Shown here piece by piece: positions 13,101-26,256 of a DNA stretch of 64,000 bases; within the stretch, counting starts at the first letter, position 1; each line of letters begins with the position of its first letter. Position numbers and translations under genes: made by a program. Below the pieces are notes generated by a model. The model worked only from the letters and a program-made list of their open reading frames with translations. It was not told the origin of the DNA and made no database searches. Source of the DNA: Heterobilharzia americana (taxonomy: Eukaryota; Platyhelminthes; Trematoda; Strigeidida; Schistosomatidae); NCBI GenBank assembly GCA_944470555.2, contig OX104129.1, positions 44,487,998-44,551,997 on the forward strand, read 5' to 3'.

Positions 13101-13170
13101 AGAGTTGATGGTGAAGACCCAATCTGTTTTTCAGCATATTTTACTACTTCTTGAAACTGACACGTTTTTA
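10170..13170. other. No recognised gene
   Basis: AT-rich DNA with only short open frames (68, 77 and 76 codons), none resembling a known family. The region 10955-11050 carries the short repeat module also seen at 8190-8290. Confidence 0.45.
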
Positions 13171-13171
13171 A

Positions 13172-13531
13172 CTACAAAACAAGTGCATTAAAACCATAAC
13201 TTTTACTGAGTAAATGTTTTTGTTTCAGAAAACAAAGAACAAGTGTTATTGTTGCCGATGATGCTGCGATTCGTGTACTCTCATATCTATATGGTTGAAT
13301 ATGTATATCAAAAGTGTATTGAGTTTGATTTTTGTACATATTTGTTCTAATCTCAGTCTGATTTCTCATCGTAATCAGGTTCTTTCGAACGTATTCAGCA
13401 TAAATTCTACATCGAAAGCCTTCTCGGATATTCTTTTTTATTTTGAAAGGACAATCCTGACGTACTAGTACATTGTACTTTGAAAAAGCCACTAACTTAT
13501 TCACTGGATATTTTGGAAGATATATGAACAC
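13172..13531 (-). other. Unassigned 119-codon open frame
   Basis: This is the longest open frame between 1.5 and 19.5 kb that I cannot tie to a transposable element. The predicted peptide is basic in its centre, with a hydrophobic stretch (SSATITLVLCFL) near its C terminus. I see no catalytic motif, signal peptide or partner exon. In AT-rich DNA an open stretch of this length can arise by chance, so I do not call it a gene. Confidence 0.2.
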
Positions 13532-13539
13532 GTTCTAAT

Positions 13540-14580
13540 GGGTATAGTAAAGCATCAATTAAATTTAACTTATGAATACATTTGTTCTTTTTTTGGGCAC
13601 ATTTGAATAAAAAAGTATCCAGTTGGTGCCAGAAGTTGAGATTACAGTTTATATCAACTCACCTTATGAACGAAACGACTTCTCACTTCTTGATCATAAA
13701 ATGATACTGTGTTCAGGAACTGATGACCATATATTTCTTTTAGTAATCTCAGAATAAAGTAAATTTACATTTTAGAATGAAAAAAATCTTATTACAGTTT
13801 ATCTTTTAAATTGCCTATAAACTTAAATTTACCCATATGTCAACTATAGCAGAGGTAAATATCTTCATAAAGCATATTGGTGATAAGTAACAGAAACTGA
13901 ATGATTGTAAAGAATGAACTTAAATTACTTGATATGTGTTAATTACCAATAAAGTACACATGCTACCAGAAAAAAATGCTGTAGTAAAGAAAAGAAACAG
14001 TCGAAATTCACTACCAGGTGACATTCACTACTGGCTTATGGATTCTTTTCATGAGTTCCAGTCAACGTCATACACAGGTTCTAGGCTTACTGATGACGGA
14101 CTCCTTGTAAATATTGAATAAGGAATTTGTTCTAAGTGCTCAGCATCAGTGTCTATGATTTTAGGTGTTCACAGGCATTGAGAGGAGATTATTTGTAAAT
14201 ATGAACCTGCAAATTTTAGCAGATTGATTTACCTTAAATAGATGAAAAGGACAGACTAAACAAAACTAGATATTTAAACAGTGTTCAGCAGATTCAACCA
14301 AGAAACTAGCAAACTTCGCAAAAGCATATAGATGGAATCAAGTGAAGTAGGAAGAGATATTACATTCAATAAAAAAACATATTGGAAGAAAATTGATTCA
14401 GCATATGAACGTTAATATTAATTTCAAAGTTTCGAAGATGACTGATACTAAATATATCTGTGGTTATGAAGTCACTTCTGAGCATTATGACTAAGGAATC
14501 ATGACCACGGGTTTTTGACGTGTTGAAAACGGAACCTAATTTAGAAGTCAGGTAGCTGGTAAATTAACTAGCATACACTT
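13540..14580. other. No recognised feature
   Basis: AT-rich sequence; the longest open frame is 61 codons (13936-14121) and looks random. Confidence 0.45.
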
Positions 14581-14584
14581 TCTG

Positions 14585-14640
14585 GATATATATATATATA
14601 TATATAAGATATATTATTATTACTATATTATATTATTAGT
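14585..14640. repeat. (AT)n microsatellite with ATT-rich flank
   Basis: About 11 uninterrupted AT units (14586-14607) followed by imperfect ATT/TATT repeats. Confidence 0.9.
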
Positions 14641-14839
14641 GTTAGTATTATTGTATTGTATATTATATCTTTTCTCGTAATACACTCCTTTCTACAGACA
14701 AATATCAAACTGACTGAGTCCCTTCTAGTTATTGAACTATCCAGTAAAGTATGGCGTAAGCTTATCAAAACAGAATCTCCCCCAATCATTCGAATAAAAT
14801 AAATGATTATGCAGCTAGCAGTAAATGATGCACCTTGAA

Positions 14840-15030
14840 ACAAAAATCTTCCTCAGCCACAGCGTAGGTGCTTATACATAGGGCAATGAACCACACCTAT
14901 TGTTTGAGGACTACTGATACAATCTGAGTCTCTAAGCTAGTCTAAGTGGAGTAGTGTTCAAATCCGGGACCCACTGATTCAAAGTCAACTCCCTAGCTTA
15001 ATGAGCTGTAGCTCCACAATGATGCATCAT
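14840..15030 (-). repeat. tRNA-like SINE, family S2, copy 2
   Basis: Read on the minus strand, the 5' part (from about 15025) resembles a degenerate tRNA. It has an A-box-like AGCTCATTAAGCTA, an ACTTTGAATC anticodon-arm-like word and a B-box-like GGATTTGAACA. The segment that follows, GTATCAGTAGTCC, a CAAAC block, GGTGTGGTTCATTGCCC, matches 18190-18235 and 2633-2690. This is the copy in which the tRNA-like part is easiest to see. Confidence 0.6.
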
Positions 15031-15475
15031 TTTTGTATTGTATTCCTAAAATGGATCTGTTACTTTTTATGTGACACAAGGACCCTAATAAATTCGAGAA
15101 GAAGATACGTTCAGCATTGTGGGTCTTAATTGTCACCGTAAAAGTTTTGGAAACAATTCATCGACTTTGTCATCTGTTATCCAATTGATATAGTCTACTA
15201 ATTAGACGTGCATGCACTTTTTGTGATTTTTTAAAAAGGAAAAATGTGTATTTAGCAGCGAAAATATCAACAAAAATGGGAATAAATTACTCTACGAAAA
15301 TCTAGTAACATAGTTATGGTACACCATAAATATCTATGAGTTAGGGTTAATCTTCAATAAAACACTTTTAAGCGATGCTGAATTAAACATACCCTTTCCA
15401 CTACTGGTATTGTAAACTTGAATATTTAAAAGACAAAAGAGGAATTTTAAAGCACTATAAAGCAAAGTACACGAG

Positions 15476-15477
<2 letters not shown>

Positions 15478-15521
<44 letters not shown>
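15478..15521. repeat. (TTA)n microsatellite
   Basis: Fourteen perfect TTA units plus two bases. It may be the tail of a minus-strand retroposon, but no recognisable 3' end adjoins it, in contrast to the tail at 31726-31812. Confidence 0.95.
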
Positions 15522-15524
15522 GTC

Positions 15525-16740
15525 GTTAGTAGTGTAGTGTGTGTGGACCTTGAAATCTACTAAACGCTGAATAAATTAGTGTTTACATTGATTATTTTTG
15601 CTTCGTACGGAAATCCTACATTCATTGTCCCAAAAATTAGGCGAGTGAAATGAAACCTGATTGGTTGATGGATATCCAAAAGGTAGAATCGAATGTCACA
15701 AGTACTATCATTGTCATCAAGAATTATCTTTTCTTGATAATACCTTTGTATTAAAATCTAAGGATAAGAACGCTTATGAGCATGCTCTCAAAAAATGCTA
15801 TGTTTCTTTGTTAACAGGTTGAGTTCAGTAAAAAATATTCATTCAACAGTATGTGTTTTGGTATATAGAAATCAGATTTTAGTACCGCTTGAGATTTCGA
15901 CAAGACAACTGACACATTCTTGAGGCTTTTTGTGCTATAATATATCAAGACATTCATTAAGCATTTTATCATGTGAATATACAGACAGATATATACAACA
16001 TAAGACCTAAGATCTTTGTGTAACTGTACAAGTTGCCTTAATTTACAACAGCACTTCGAGTGTAAGTTAACAGATGAGAAAAGTGTACTATCAGATTACT
16101 GGAGGACAAACAAAATGAGCACTTATAAAATGTTCGATAACAAGATGTAAGTAATTCATGAGCGAAACTATAGCAGTGTGAATAATTCTGTCATATTTAT
16201 ACAAGAGTAAAACTTGTGCACTGTAGTAGATTTAAATTGCATTTTAGTTTGTTTATTAAATGTCACACAATGAAACAGTACGTTTTTACTGGATAAATTT
16301 CCAGATGCAATTTATTGTCCATAGTCATATCAAACTAACTACACAATTTCGGGACACGGTTTGTGAAGTTCTAATCCCTTCTCTTTCGTGATAGGGAGGA
16401 AAGAATTCTGCACATATCTGTAATATGGGCTGCTTCACTGTCCATCTCTCTCGACTCAGTTGACTTCTTTTAAGGATCTTCTCTCTACCACACTGTTGTG
16501 TGATCCGGTTTAGTCGCAAAACACAGCCGTAGATGAGCCTTCTTCTGGATTCCTTGTTACACTACTGTCCACTAATTTCGATGTAGCTAAGGTTTTGTGT
16601 TTGGACACCCAAAACGAACCTGGTCGACTATTTTGACCTGTGTATTTGACTTGAAGATCATTGTAAGGGATTTGGTAGACTAAATTGCTTTTTTTTGTAA
16701 AACCAGTCTAATCTTTCAAACTACAGGGCTTGTAATGACA
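15525..16740. other. No recognised gene
   Basis: AT-rich DNA. A 64-codon minus-strand frame at 16325-16519 is rich in Arg and Gln but matches nothing I recognise. Confidence 0.45.
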
Positions 16741-16744
16741 GACA

Positions 16745-16810
16745 GTCACTAACTGTGGAAAGTGGGACACACTTGTCCTATTGGAGACTTGTCAGCTGGA
16801 TGTGCTAGTG
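16745..16810 (-). mobile_element. Decayed hammerhead (Sm-alpha-like) retroposon fragment
   Basis: Minus strand reads ACATCCAGCTGACAAGTC, CCAATAGGACAAG and TGTGTCCCAC. This is the order of the hammerhead module (stem I, CUGANGA core, stem II, GAAA box, cleavage site). The core is damaged: CTGACAA replaces CTGANGA and CAAG stands where CGAAA is expected. Confidence 0.55.
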
Positions 16811-16814
16811 CTAA

Positions 16815-17240
16815 TTCGCAAATTATTCACTGTTTTACGCTAACAAGACAGTCAGTCAGTGATTTCATGAATTAAAATGATTTTTTTTTCTTTTCAGTCT
16901 GTTTCTGTTCCGACCAATACAGTTATTATATTTAATCTGATATACGTCATGAAATTACGGAATGAAAAAATCCAACAAAACTGGAGCAATATTAAAATCA
17001 ACAATAAGATGAAAAATGTTAGTTAACATGTAATGAATCAATAAGTGTTGATAAAATGTTATAAATTCAGGCAAACAGAAAGAGTGAATGTATTTTCACG
17101 AGTATATCCAACATACATGATATAGAAAGGCAGACGAATTGGCGTAGAATCTTATACAGAATTTTCATATGTGAATAAGGTACACAGTATCGTTTGATTG
17201 ATGAATTCTAGATACATCTACATTACTCTGATCTATGTAT
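16815..17240. other. No recognised feature
   Basis: AT-rich, no coding or repeat signal recognised. Confidence 0.45.
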
Positions 17241-17244
17241 CCTC

Positions 17245-17535
17245 ATGTCGTTGAGGGATTTCAATCATCGATTTATATCATCTCGAAGACCCAGGGACCT
17301 ACTTTTTTCAACCCCACTTAGAACAAAAGTTAAGCAATTCATGGGTCAGTCCCATATTGTTGCCAGGCTTTATTCAGCCATCTTACAACCCAACCTTATT
17401 TTGACTAAAACTCTTCTACGGCGTAAGTCTCAGCTGGATGTAAAAAACATATCAAAATTACCTCAATCGATGCGTGTTCAGAAGTTCATTACGTACTTAA
17501 GCAACTTTATCCAGTGTCCTACTCCTAACTTCTGA
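17245..17535 (+). pseudogene. Probable C-terminal remnant of a CR1-like RT protein
   Basis: An uninterrupted 96-codon frame ends in a natural-looking stop. Its pattern (RFISSRRPRDLL, PLRTKVKQFMGQSHIVARLY, KSQLDVKNISKLPQSMRVQK, FITYLSNFI) resembles the extreme C terminus of CR1/Jockey LINE proteins. There, basic segments end in a 'W-N-x-L-P-x-S' block followed by a short amphipathic helix; here the tryptophan is absent. No RT palm is nearby, so at most this is a 5'-truncated insertion. The assignment rests on pattern only. Confidence 0.4.
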
Positions 17536-17539
17536 ACTG

Positions 17540-18100
17540 CCAAAACATTTTGCATAAAGCTTAAAAAAATTAACTGTACACCGAATTTAATCACTTAATA
17601 TGAAAGAGCGTGCTACAACAGTGCCCTTAACCTTTGAGGCAACTTTATATTACTTGACTGATGGGATTTGAGTAGTCACTAGAGTCTCAGAAATCTTTTG
17701 GCTATTGTAATGGAATAATCCACCAACATTATTTGACATTAAAAGCATCGTTTTAACTTACGGAATAAATCTTTGCTTAGAATTTAGCTTCGGGAAAGTA
17801 AAATAATGGCTGTAAATTACGTGTTCGTAAATAAATATATTTCAGTAAAACGAAGAATTTTAAAATCAAATTTCGTCTCGAAAATTCTGGCTTGTATATG
17901 AGGGTGATACAGTTATATCACAGCGGTCAGGGTGTTCAAACCTCAGTGTACTATCTGCTTAGCACTAATCATAACCTATCAAGACTGAAAACCATTGGTT
18001 TATTATTACTGTAATTACTCTGATATCTGCTGTTCAATTTACGGACCCGTCTCTAACTGCTAAAATGTGTATTTGTAAATTTGATTTTTTGAGCATATTG
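17540..18100. other. No recognised feature
   Basis: AT-rich, no gene recognised. Confidence 0.45.
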
Positions 18101-18104
18101 GTTG

Positions 18105-18345
18105 CATGTAGCTGTGGCCCATTAGCTTAGACAGTTGACGTCCAACCATTGTGTCACGGGCTCCATCTACAGACGTTTGGCCAGCTAAGTAGTATCATTA
18201 GCCCTCACACGATAGGTGTGGTTCATCGCCTACTGCACGAATCTGCGTAAGGTTACTGAGTGCACTTTGATTCGGTTCTTCGATATATTGGTTGCCTTGA
18301 TTATATAGATACATCCATTCGTCTAAGTTGTTTGCAGCCAGGATG
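18105..18345 (+). repeat. tRNA-like SINE, family S2, copy 3
   Basis: Starts with a tRNA-like segment (GTGGCCCATTAGCTTAGAC as a degenerate A box region). It continues through GTATCATTAGCCCTCACAC and AGGTGTGGTTCATCGCC, then a TTGATTCGGTTCTTC block and a TACATCCATTCG block. The middle and 3' parts match the copies at 2575-2790 and 14840-15030. Confidence 0.6.
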
Positions 18346-18349
18346 TTTG

Positions 18350-19130
18350 AATGAGAATGAGGAACGCAGACTATATTTTACAAGTTACGTTACTTACGCT
18401 GCTGATAAAATACTTTTATATTCATCAACATTTGAATAAAGAATTGAGTTATGAAGTCTTCTTAAAGTAGGATGATAAAAGTAAAACTGATTGACTACTG
18501 GTTGTACTAGGTGGTAAATCCTCAAGTTCAGTGCAGAGGTTTGCATTAAGATATTCATTCAGCTGAAAAAGTCATAGTCTCGCATCTAAAGAGATTTATA
18601 GCTATATCTACTCCGTATTTGCCTTTCCATACAATGCTGCTTCCAGAAACAGTAGAACAGAAGTTCTAAAGTATAAGAATCATATATGAGACAGTTTCTG
18701 GATAGTTTTTTGGATGTACTTACAAAGTTATTCGTAGACCATTTATATGCTTATTACTCTGCACTTTTCAGTCGGACATGCATCTAGCCGCATCATAAAG
18801 TGTGAAATATATGCTGTGAACATGAGTTATTGGGAATCATGAATATAAAATTAAAAACTGCGACTTACCGAAACCTTTAGACTATTGTGGAAGTACAACA
18901 GGACTAACTGTATCTAAATCTGTCACATATGCTACACCTATAAGAAAAGAAAGGGTGAAGAATTTGTGTAGGAAAACACTTTTTAATAACATTTCTACCC
19001 AGCATTTCACTTTTTATGAACTGCACAGTACTGATTAAGTTAACCACTATCATGAGGTTCTGTTAACTAGACAGAACGTAAATGTTAAATTTGACGTAGC
19101 ATAAATCTTATTTTCCCACTTAGCACGATC
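18350..19130. other. No recognised feature
   Basis: AT-rich, no gene recognised. Confidence 0.45.
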
Positions 19131-19289
19131 ACCACCCAATACCATTGGAAGATACTTTTCGTCACCGACAAATTGGTTGATCTCATAAACTACATCTAAT
19201 TAGGACTCCAGGGAATTCATCTTTAAACAATTTGCAGCTGGACACTTAACGGTCCTGAGCTTGATCCCTATGAGGTACCGTGTGCTATT

Positions 19290-20190
19290 ATCCATCCAAA
19301 TCAACATAGAACCAGGCATTACTGCGTAACGGTCCGAGTTGCCACAGCCCATATCAGTATGTCAGGTAAAAAGGTAGTGGAATGGAAGATGAAGTAAAGA
19401 AAATCCAGTCACTAGAAATGTAAAGAACTAAAAGAGAAAAAGGAAGAGTGAGAAAATGGTGAGATTAGGTATAATTCTAAAATGAGGATAATGTGTGTTT
19501 ATATTCACGCCACTGACATTGGTTCTGAGCCATATCACCTAGAATTTCCAACCGCCGGTTTCTCTTATCCCGCGGACCCCAGCCGCCAAGTCTGCATCGC
19601 CCCACATGGCTCAAACCAACAATCAAGGACTTCATACATTCATGTCATGTTTTAGTCTGGCCACCTCGAGCTTTTTTGCAGACTGAGCCTACTTCGGCCA
19701 ACATTGTGTGACAAGGTAGACGGCCACTACGTATACGTAACACGTATCCCAACCATTCCAGTGGATGAAGGTTCACAACCTCGTCAACTGGCCTACCTGT
19801 TCTCCCTAAAGCTATACACTTGACTTCTGCGTTATTTATATGATGACACCACGGAATACGGCTCATACTACGCAGACAACGGTGGTCAAACACCTGAAGC
19901 CTTCCCATGTCTTTTACCATTAGTGGCCATGTTTCACAGACATACAGTGAAACAGAGCGGACTGCTGTGCAGTACACGCCACCCTCAATAGACAGTCGAA
20001 CATCATGGCGGCAGCACAAATGGCGTACGTCGGCAAAAGTCGGTCGAGCATTTTGTATCCGTGCAGAGATTTCATCGGCCACTGAGCCAACGGGTAGATT
20101 CCACTTCCCAGGTAAGTGAAGTGGTCAACACACTCAACCATTTCACTCTCTATTGTTAGTGTGTGTGCCCTGATAAGGAGCCCCAAACTA
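19290..20190 (-). mobile_element. RTE-like non-LTR retrotransposon, family B, 3' portion
   Basis: The minus strand encodes the C-terminal part of an RT polyprotein. VECVDHFTYLGS near 20150-20115 is followed by DEISARIQNARPTFADVRHL and VYCTAVRSVSLYVCETWPL. RLQVFDHRCLRS, DEVVNLHPLEWLGYVLR and ARGGQTKT come next, ending near 19645. Beyond the stop, HVGRCRLGGWGPRDK and LEILGDMAQ appear in other frames. The 3' non-coding part (19290-19400) shares words with 39840-39930, such as CGTAACGGTCCGAGTTGCC against CGTGACGGTTCAAGTTGCC. A frameshift near 20080 breaks the frame. EN, palm and fingers are absent, so this is a 5'-truncated copy. Confidence 0.85.
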
Positions 20191-20429
20191 GAGAGAGAAA
20201 CGGTTCAGTACTCTAAGGTTCTCAGTACTTATCAAATTGAGGTGCTTACGTGATGAATGGAGCTCTGATATCAATCATTCAGTCGATCCCTACAAACTAT
20301 GAATTAATTTATTTCACCTGTTTATCTTCTTTTTAGGGAAAGCTGTGTCGTAATCTCTTTACTATTCCAGTCTACTACGTTGGTATTTCTTTTACCACTG
20401 TAAGAAAACGGCAAATGGTGAAACCTAGA

Positions 20430-20715
20430 AGAATTTTTATTACAAGACTGTACATTACTGATGGAATACTGAAACCTTTCCACTGAAATATTCAGTTGTA
20501 CAGTGTGTTTCATTTCCCCTTCTTCTTCTTCTTCTTCTCTCTCGTTTTTATCTTGATACGCCCACGTTATCTCTTGCATTTCTTTGCGTAGAATATTTGC
20601 CCATCGCTCGTAATTGCTTTTGATTTCTACCGATCTCCCAACACATACTACTTATATGCATTCTTATAAGTAGCACCCACTACACTACTACAACGTTGTG
20701 AAGATAGCTAGCCTG
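20430..20715. repeat. Dispersed repeat R3, copy 1 (with TTC tract)
   Basis: Similar over about 270 bp to 33148-33420. Shared words include TCTCTTGCATTTCT, CGTAATTGCTTTTGATTTCT (here) against GGTAATTCCCTATGATTTCT (there), ACTACTTATATGCATTCTTAT and CCCACTACACTA. The minus strand of both copies reads EMQE followed by a Glu/Lys-rich helix, so it may be a worn coding piece of a retroelement. A (TTC)n tract lies at 20519-20536. Confidence 0.55.
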
Positions 20716-20719
20716 TAGG

Positions 20720-21405
20720 ATCATTCGTTTTTACTTCAGTCTCTAGTGTTTTTTGATATTATTATAGACTATAAGTAGGATTCACAATTAGAAATAACTG
20801 GAACTCTCATCGACACGTTCACTCAGAAACAATAAGATACCGTAAAGATAGGGCCTATATTCGCATAGCCCAAAAGGTTCAGCCGACCTCTTCTCTGTCC
20901 TTCAACTAATTTCGACTACTCTTTTCTCAATTTATTTTTCATCTTGCTTCGTTCTACATTGATGTGCTGATGTGAGGTACTTGCAGCTTTGACCATTATG
21001 CAGTAATGCCAGATTCTATATTTAAATTGATTGACTGACTGATATACGAATTACACATACCCACACAATTTTCTCATTTACTGAACAACTAGCTGGGATT
21101 TTAGATAAACATGCAAACAAGTCTCTGGTTTGCATAAAGTTTATCAGTGTGGTGATTAATCACTAGAAGACTAATATATCCATTCATTATAGCTTATGTC
21201 AACACACCATGCACAATCACGGCCGTTATCTCATTATTTTATAAAGATTAACTATTATAAAATCCCCGTAGGCCCACTAAAAGAATCCGTTTTTCAAGTA
21301 GGGAAGATGATGAAAAGAGAAACTTAAACCACTCTTTTAATAATCCCTGTTATGCGCGTTAGGTGATAAGTTAACGCTCTTGAACGTTTGTTAATTTTTG
21401 ATTAG
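20720..21405. other. No recognised feature
   Basis: AT-rich 5' flank of the family A element. Confidence 0.45.
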
Positions 21406-21407
21406 CT

Positions 21408-21420
21408 AATCCTCGACCTA
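21408..21420. repeat. Left target-site duplication of the family A element
   Basis: AATCCTCGACCTA here matches AATCCTCCACCTA at 25015-25027 (12 of 13), immediately outside the two ends of the element. Confidence 0.65.
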
Positions 21421-21615
21421 ACCTCGCCTGGTTAACTAGTTCACTAGTTACTAGCCGGTCCTATGCCCCATAAAAAGGGAAGGTTGAGCAAAGGGCTAGC
21501 AACCCTACCCGTAAAACAAATCTAACCGCTGAAGAAGCTTCAAAGCACAAACAAAATATAAAAAATAAAAATAATATTATTGCTCACTGGAATCGGAGAG
21601 GCGAAATGACTCTGA

Positions 21616-22440
21616 TTGGTGAAAGTCTTCGGGAGGCCAATTGGCCGATGTGTCTTCTGTCCCTCGATTCAAGAGAAAGTAAACGTGGAGACATGGAATG
21701 TCCGCACGATGTCTGAACCCATCAAGGCAGCCCAGATTGCAAATGAGATGAAAAGGTATCACACACAAATGCTTGGAATTCCCGAAAACAGATGGAATGG
21801 GAGTGGACTCTCCAAACTGCCAACTGGAGAGCAAAGTCAATAGTCTACTCCGATATTGTCACCCAGACGACAACCATTAGCACACTGAGTTTTGGAGTGG
21901 CTATCATGATGTCAACGGGAGCACCGAGTGCTCTCATGAAGTGGTAACCAATCTCCTCCAGAATCAGGATCATGACAGTAAGGTTCAACTCAAGGAAGGT
22001 CACAATCGTACACTCCTACGCACCTACAAATAATGCAGAGCAAGAGAAAAAAGAGGAGTTCTACAGACAACTTCAATCAACACTGGACAAGACGTAAGTT
22101 GGCGATATCAAAATTCTAATCGGTGGGGTGACATGAATGCCAAACTGCGAGGAGCGGACAACACAGGAAGAGAACTAACCATGGGTCGAGAAGCGCTAGC
22201 TGAAATGAACCAGAATGGAGAACTATTTGCAGAGTTCTGCGCATTCAACAATTTGGTGATTGGAGGCCAGGCACTGTGTTCAAGCACAAGGATATCCACA
22301 AAACGACATGTAGTTGATTTCACCAGACACCAGGACACACTAAAAATCAGATCAACTTCATCTCAATGTGAAGAAAGTGGAGACACAGCCAGCCTACTGG
22401 ACACAAGATCAGATCAAGAAGGGGAGCAGATGTAGGTTCA
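21616..22440 (+). pseudogene. Endonuclease domain of the family A element (broken)
   Basis: The first 75 codons contain WNVRTM, the N-terminal EEP-endonuclease block with its Asn, and KRYHTQMLGIPENRWNGSG, which corresponds to the 'L.L.E..W.G.G' block whose Glu binds metal. After stops and shifts, DMNAKLRGADNTGRELTMGR near 22132 corresponds to the G-D-x-N block. NENGE-like QNGELFAEFCAFNNLVIGG and a PDHT-like segment near 22330 follow. The first Gly of G-D-x-N lies just before the open stretch. At least three frames are needed to read the domain, so it is inactive. Confidence 0.8.
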
Positions 22441-22878
22441 CACCACTCACTATTTAGTGCAAGCAACCTTCCGAATCAAGTTAAAAGCCTTCGATTCTAG
22501 GAAGTTGGTGATAGACCACAGTTGAAGTCCAATACCCAGAACAGAACAGCGACTGAAGGACAAAACTACAAAGGACATCTTCACGTCAGCCAGCCATCAA
22601 GACAAAATGGAAGATATCGAGCAACATCCTTGAACAAACCTGTGTGGATGAACACTGGAACTCTTTGAAAGCTAGATGGAAAGAAACCTGCATAACCGTA
22701 TTAGGAAGGAAGAAGAAGAGGTGAGATAAGGAATGGATCTCGACAGACACATGGAAGCTGATAGAGCAGGGAGAGGATGATGGTGATGGTGAAGCAGAAG
22801 ATAAACCAGTGCAGTGCAAGGATGCTCAACTACAAGAGGAACTGAGTACAACATAAAAACACTCCACTGGACAAAGAA

Positions 22879-24651
<1,773 letters not shown>

Positions 24652-25014
24652 CTGGTTACTGAAGATCAGATGGCCAGAAAGAATAAGCAACAAGGAACTC
24701 TGGGAACGAACCAACCACGAAGCTATCGCTGAACAAATATGTAGTGGAAGGAAGTGGAGATGGATTGGGCATACACTGAGAAGGCCGTTTGGGGACATCA
24801 CGCGTCAGGCCAGGTACTCGAGTGGAACCCGATGGGAAGCGACGAGTTGGGTGTCCAAGGCGAGGGTGACTTGGAGATCGTGGGAGGAAGAAATGAAAGC
24901 TTGTGGGCTGTCGTGGAGCCAGGTTCAAAAGATTTCAGAGAACAGAGCGCATTGGAGATGTGTTACTGAAGCCCTATGTTCCATTAGGAATCCAAGGGAC
25001 AAATAATAATAATC

Positions 25015-25027
25015 AATCCTCCACCTA
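25015..25027. repeat. Right target-site duplication of the family A element
   Basis: AATCCTCCACCTA follows the (AAT)n tail and matches 21408-21420 at 12 of 13 positions. Confidence 0.65.
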
Positions 25028-25029
25028 GT

Positions 25030-26080
25030 CTCCGTAGTTCTTAGCAATCAATAAATGCAGTTGTAGTGTGACTCAACTTCACCGACTAAAAGTGCTACGA
25101 TCTTTTGTTTATTGATTTGTATCCTACAAAGTATTTAGTGATTCTTGCAACGACGAATTCGTCAACATTATCATGTGATTCTCGTAACGAGCAACTCAGC
25201 TAAGAAACTGTATTTGCATGTATGTGTTTGTCTAACTATTCCCATCGGAAAATCTTTGGATTTTAGCTTACATATCTTTGTGGTGGAAAACACTAAGCAA
25301 ATCTCGAAAGATTAACTCGTCAATAAAACTTTATCTGTCAGAATACTCAAATCAGCCTATTCATTCCTTTGATATAAATTAAATCATAATGTGTAGATCG
25401 CATATTTTAGTTTGTGAAATTTTGCATGAGAACCAAGAGACTAAGCAGATGTTGAGAAAGACCAATTGTCCCATCATTCCTTGTTATAACGCCGAAAGAT
25501 GATTAGAATTTGCTAGATACCTATAGCTGTAAACACAACTGTTGCACAGCCGCGTGATTGTCGTTTCTTATGGGTCACTCAAATGGACATCGTAATGACG
25601 ACTGACGTAGAAAAGTTAGATTTCTTCTTATCGGTTTGAAAATATTAAAAAACACATGAACCTAATTGGTTGTTCAGTAACTATTTTAGTAGCCTTTAGA
25701 ATCACTCCTTTCTCTATACCTCACCGTCCAAATACAGTCACGTTTCCGCATACGTTTCCTGTTCTTACAGTCATCAACTAAACGAATACAAGGCAAGATA
25801 TAACAACCTTAATATATGTTAGTCCCTTTTTCAAGACATACAGCTAATACGTTAATGAAGCTGAATAGCATATTCACAACACATGACAAATTGAAAACAT
25901 ACAATAAGGAAATTTGGACTACAAAATAAAAAAATTTGTTTACAGTCAATTAACAACTGCTTTTCAAAGATGAGACGTGAAAAAGTGATTAGTGGGATAG
26001 AAAAGGGCTTATAAACATGATCATAGAGTAATGTCATAGAATAACTTAAGTCTTAAAATGTACACAGTAATTATAGTAAA
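25030..26080. other. No recognised feature
   Basis: AT-rich, no gene recognised. Confidence 0.45.
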
Positions 26081-26082
26081 AA

Positions 26083-26255
26083 CGGATAGTGGCTAGCAGT
26101 GGAATCCAGGATGCGCATTTTGTCCTATTTGGGACTCATCAGCTAGATGTACCTGCCTCCCAGTGAGTGATATTCTTCCAACCAGAATTCGATCCCGAGA
26201 ACGACCGCTTGAAACGCCAGAGCGTTATCCACTTGTCCACACAAGAAGCGCCTAT
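26083..26255 (-). mobile_element. Sm-alpha-like tRNA-derived SINE with hammerhead module
   Basis: Read on the minus strand from 26255, an A-box-like TGGACAAGTGG (26239-26229) and a B-box-like GATCGAATTCT (26194-26184) mark a tRNA-like head. CACTGGGAGGCAGG follows, and then the hammerhead: CTGATGAG at 26142-26135, stem II GTCC/GGAC, and the cleavage triplet ATC before CTGGATTCC. The tail runs CACTGCTAGCCACTATCC. The GAAA box reads AAAA, so the core guanine G12, the general base of hammerhead catalysis, is missing. The ribozyme is therefore expected to be inactive. The gross order matches the hammerhead SINE of schistosomes known as Sm-alpha; identity was judged from memory of that family. Confidence 0.8.
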
Positions 26256-26256
26256 C

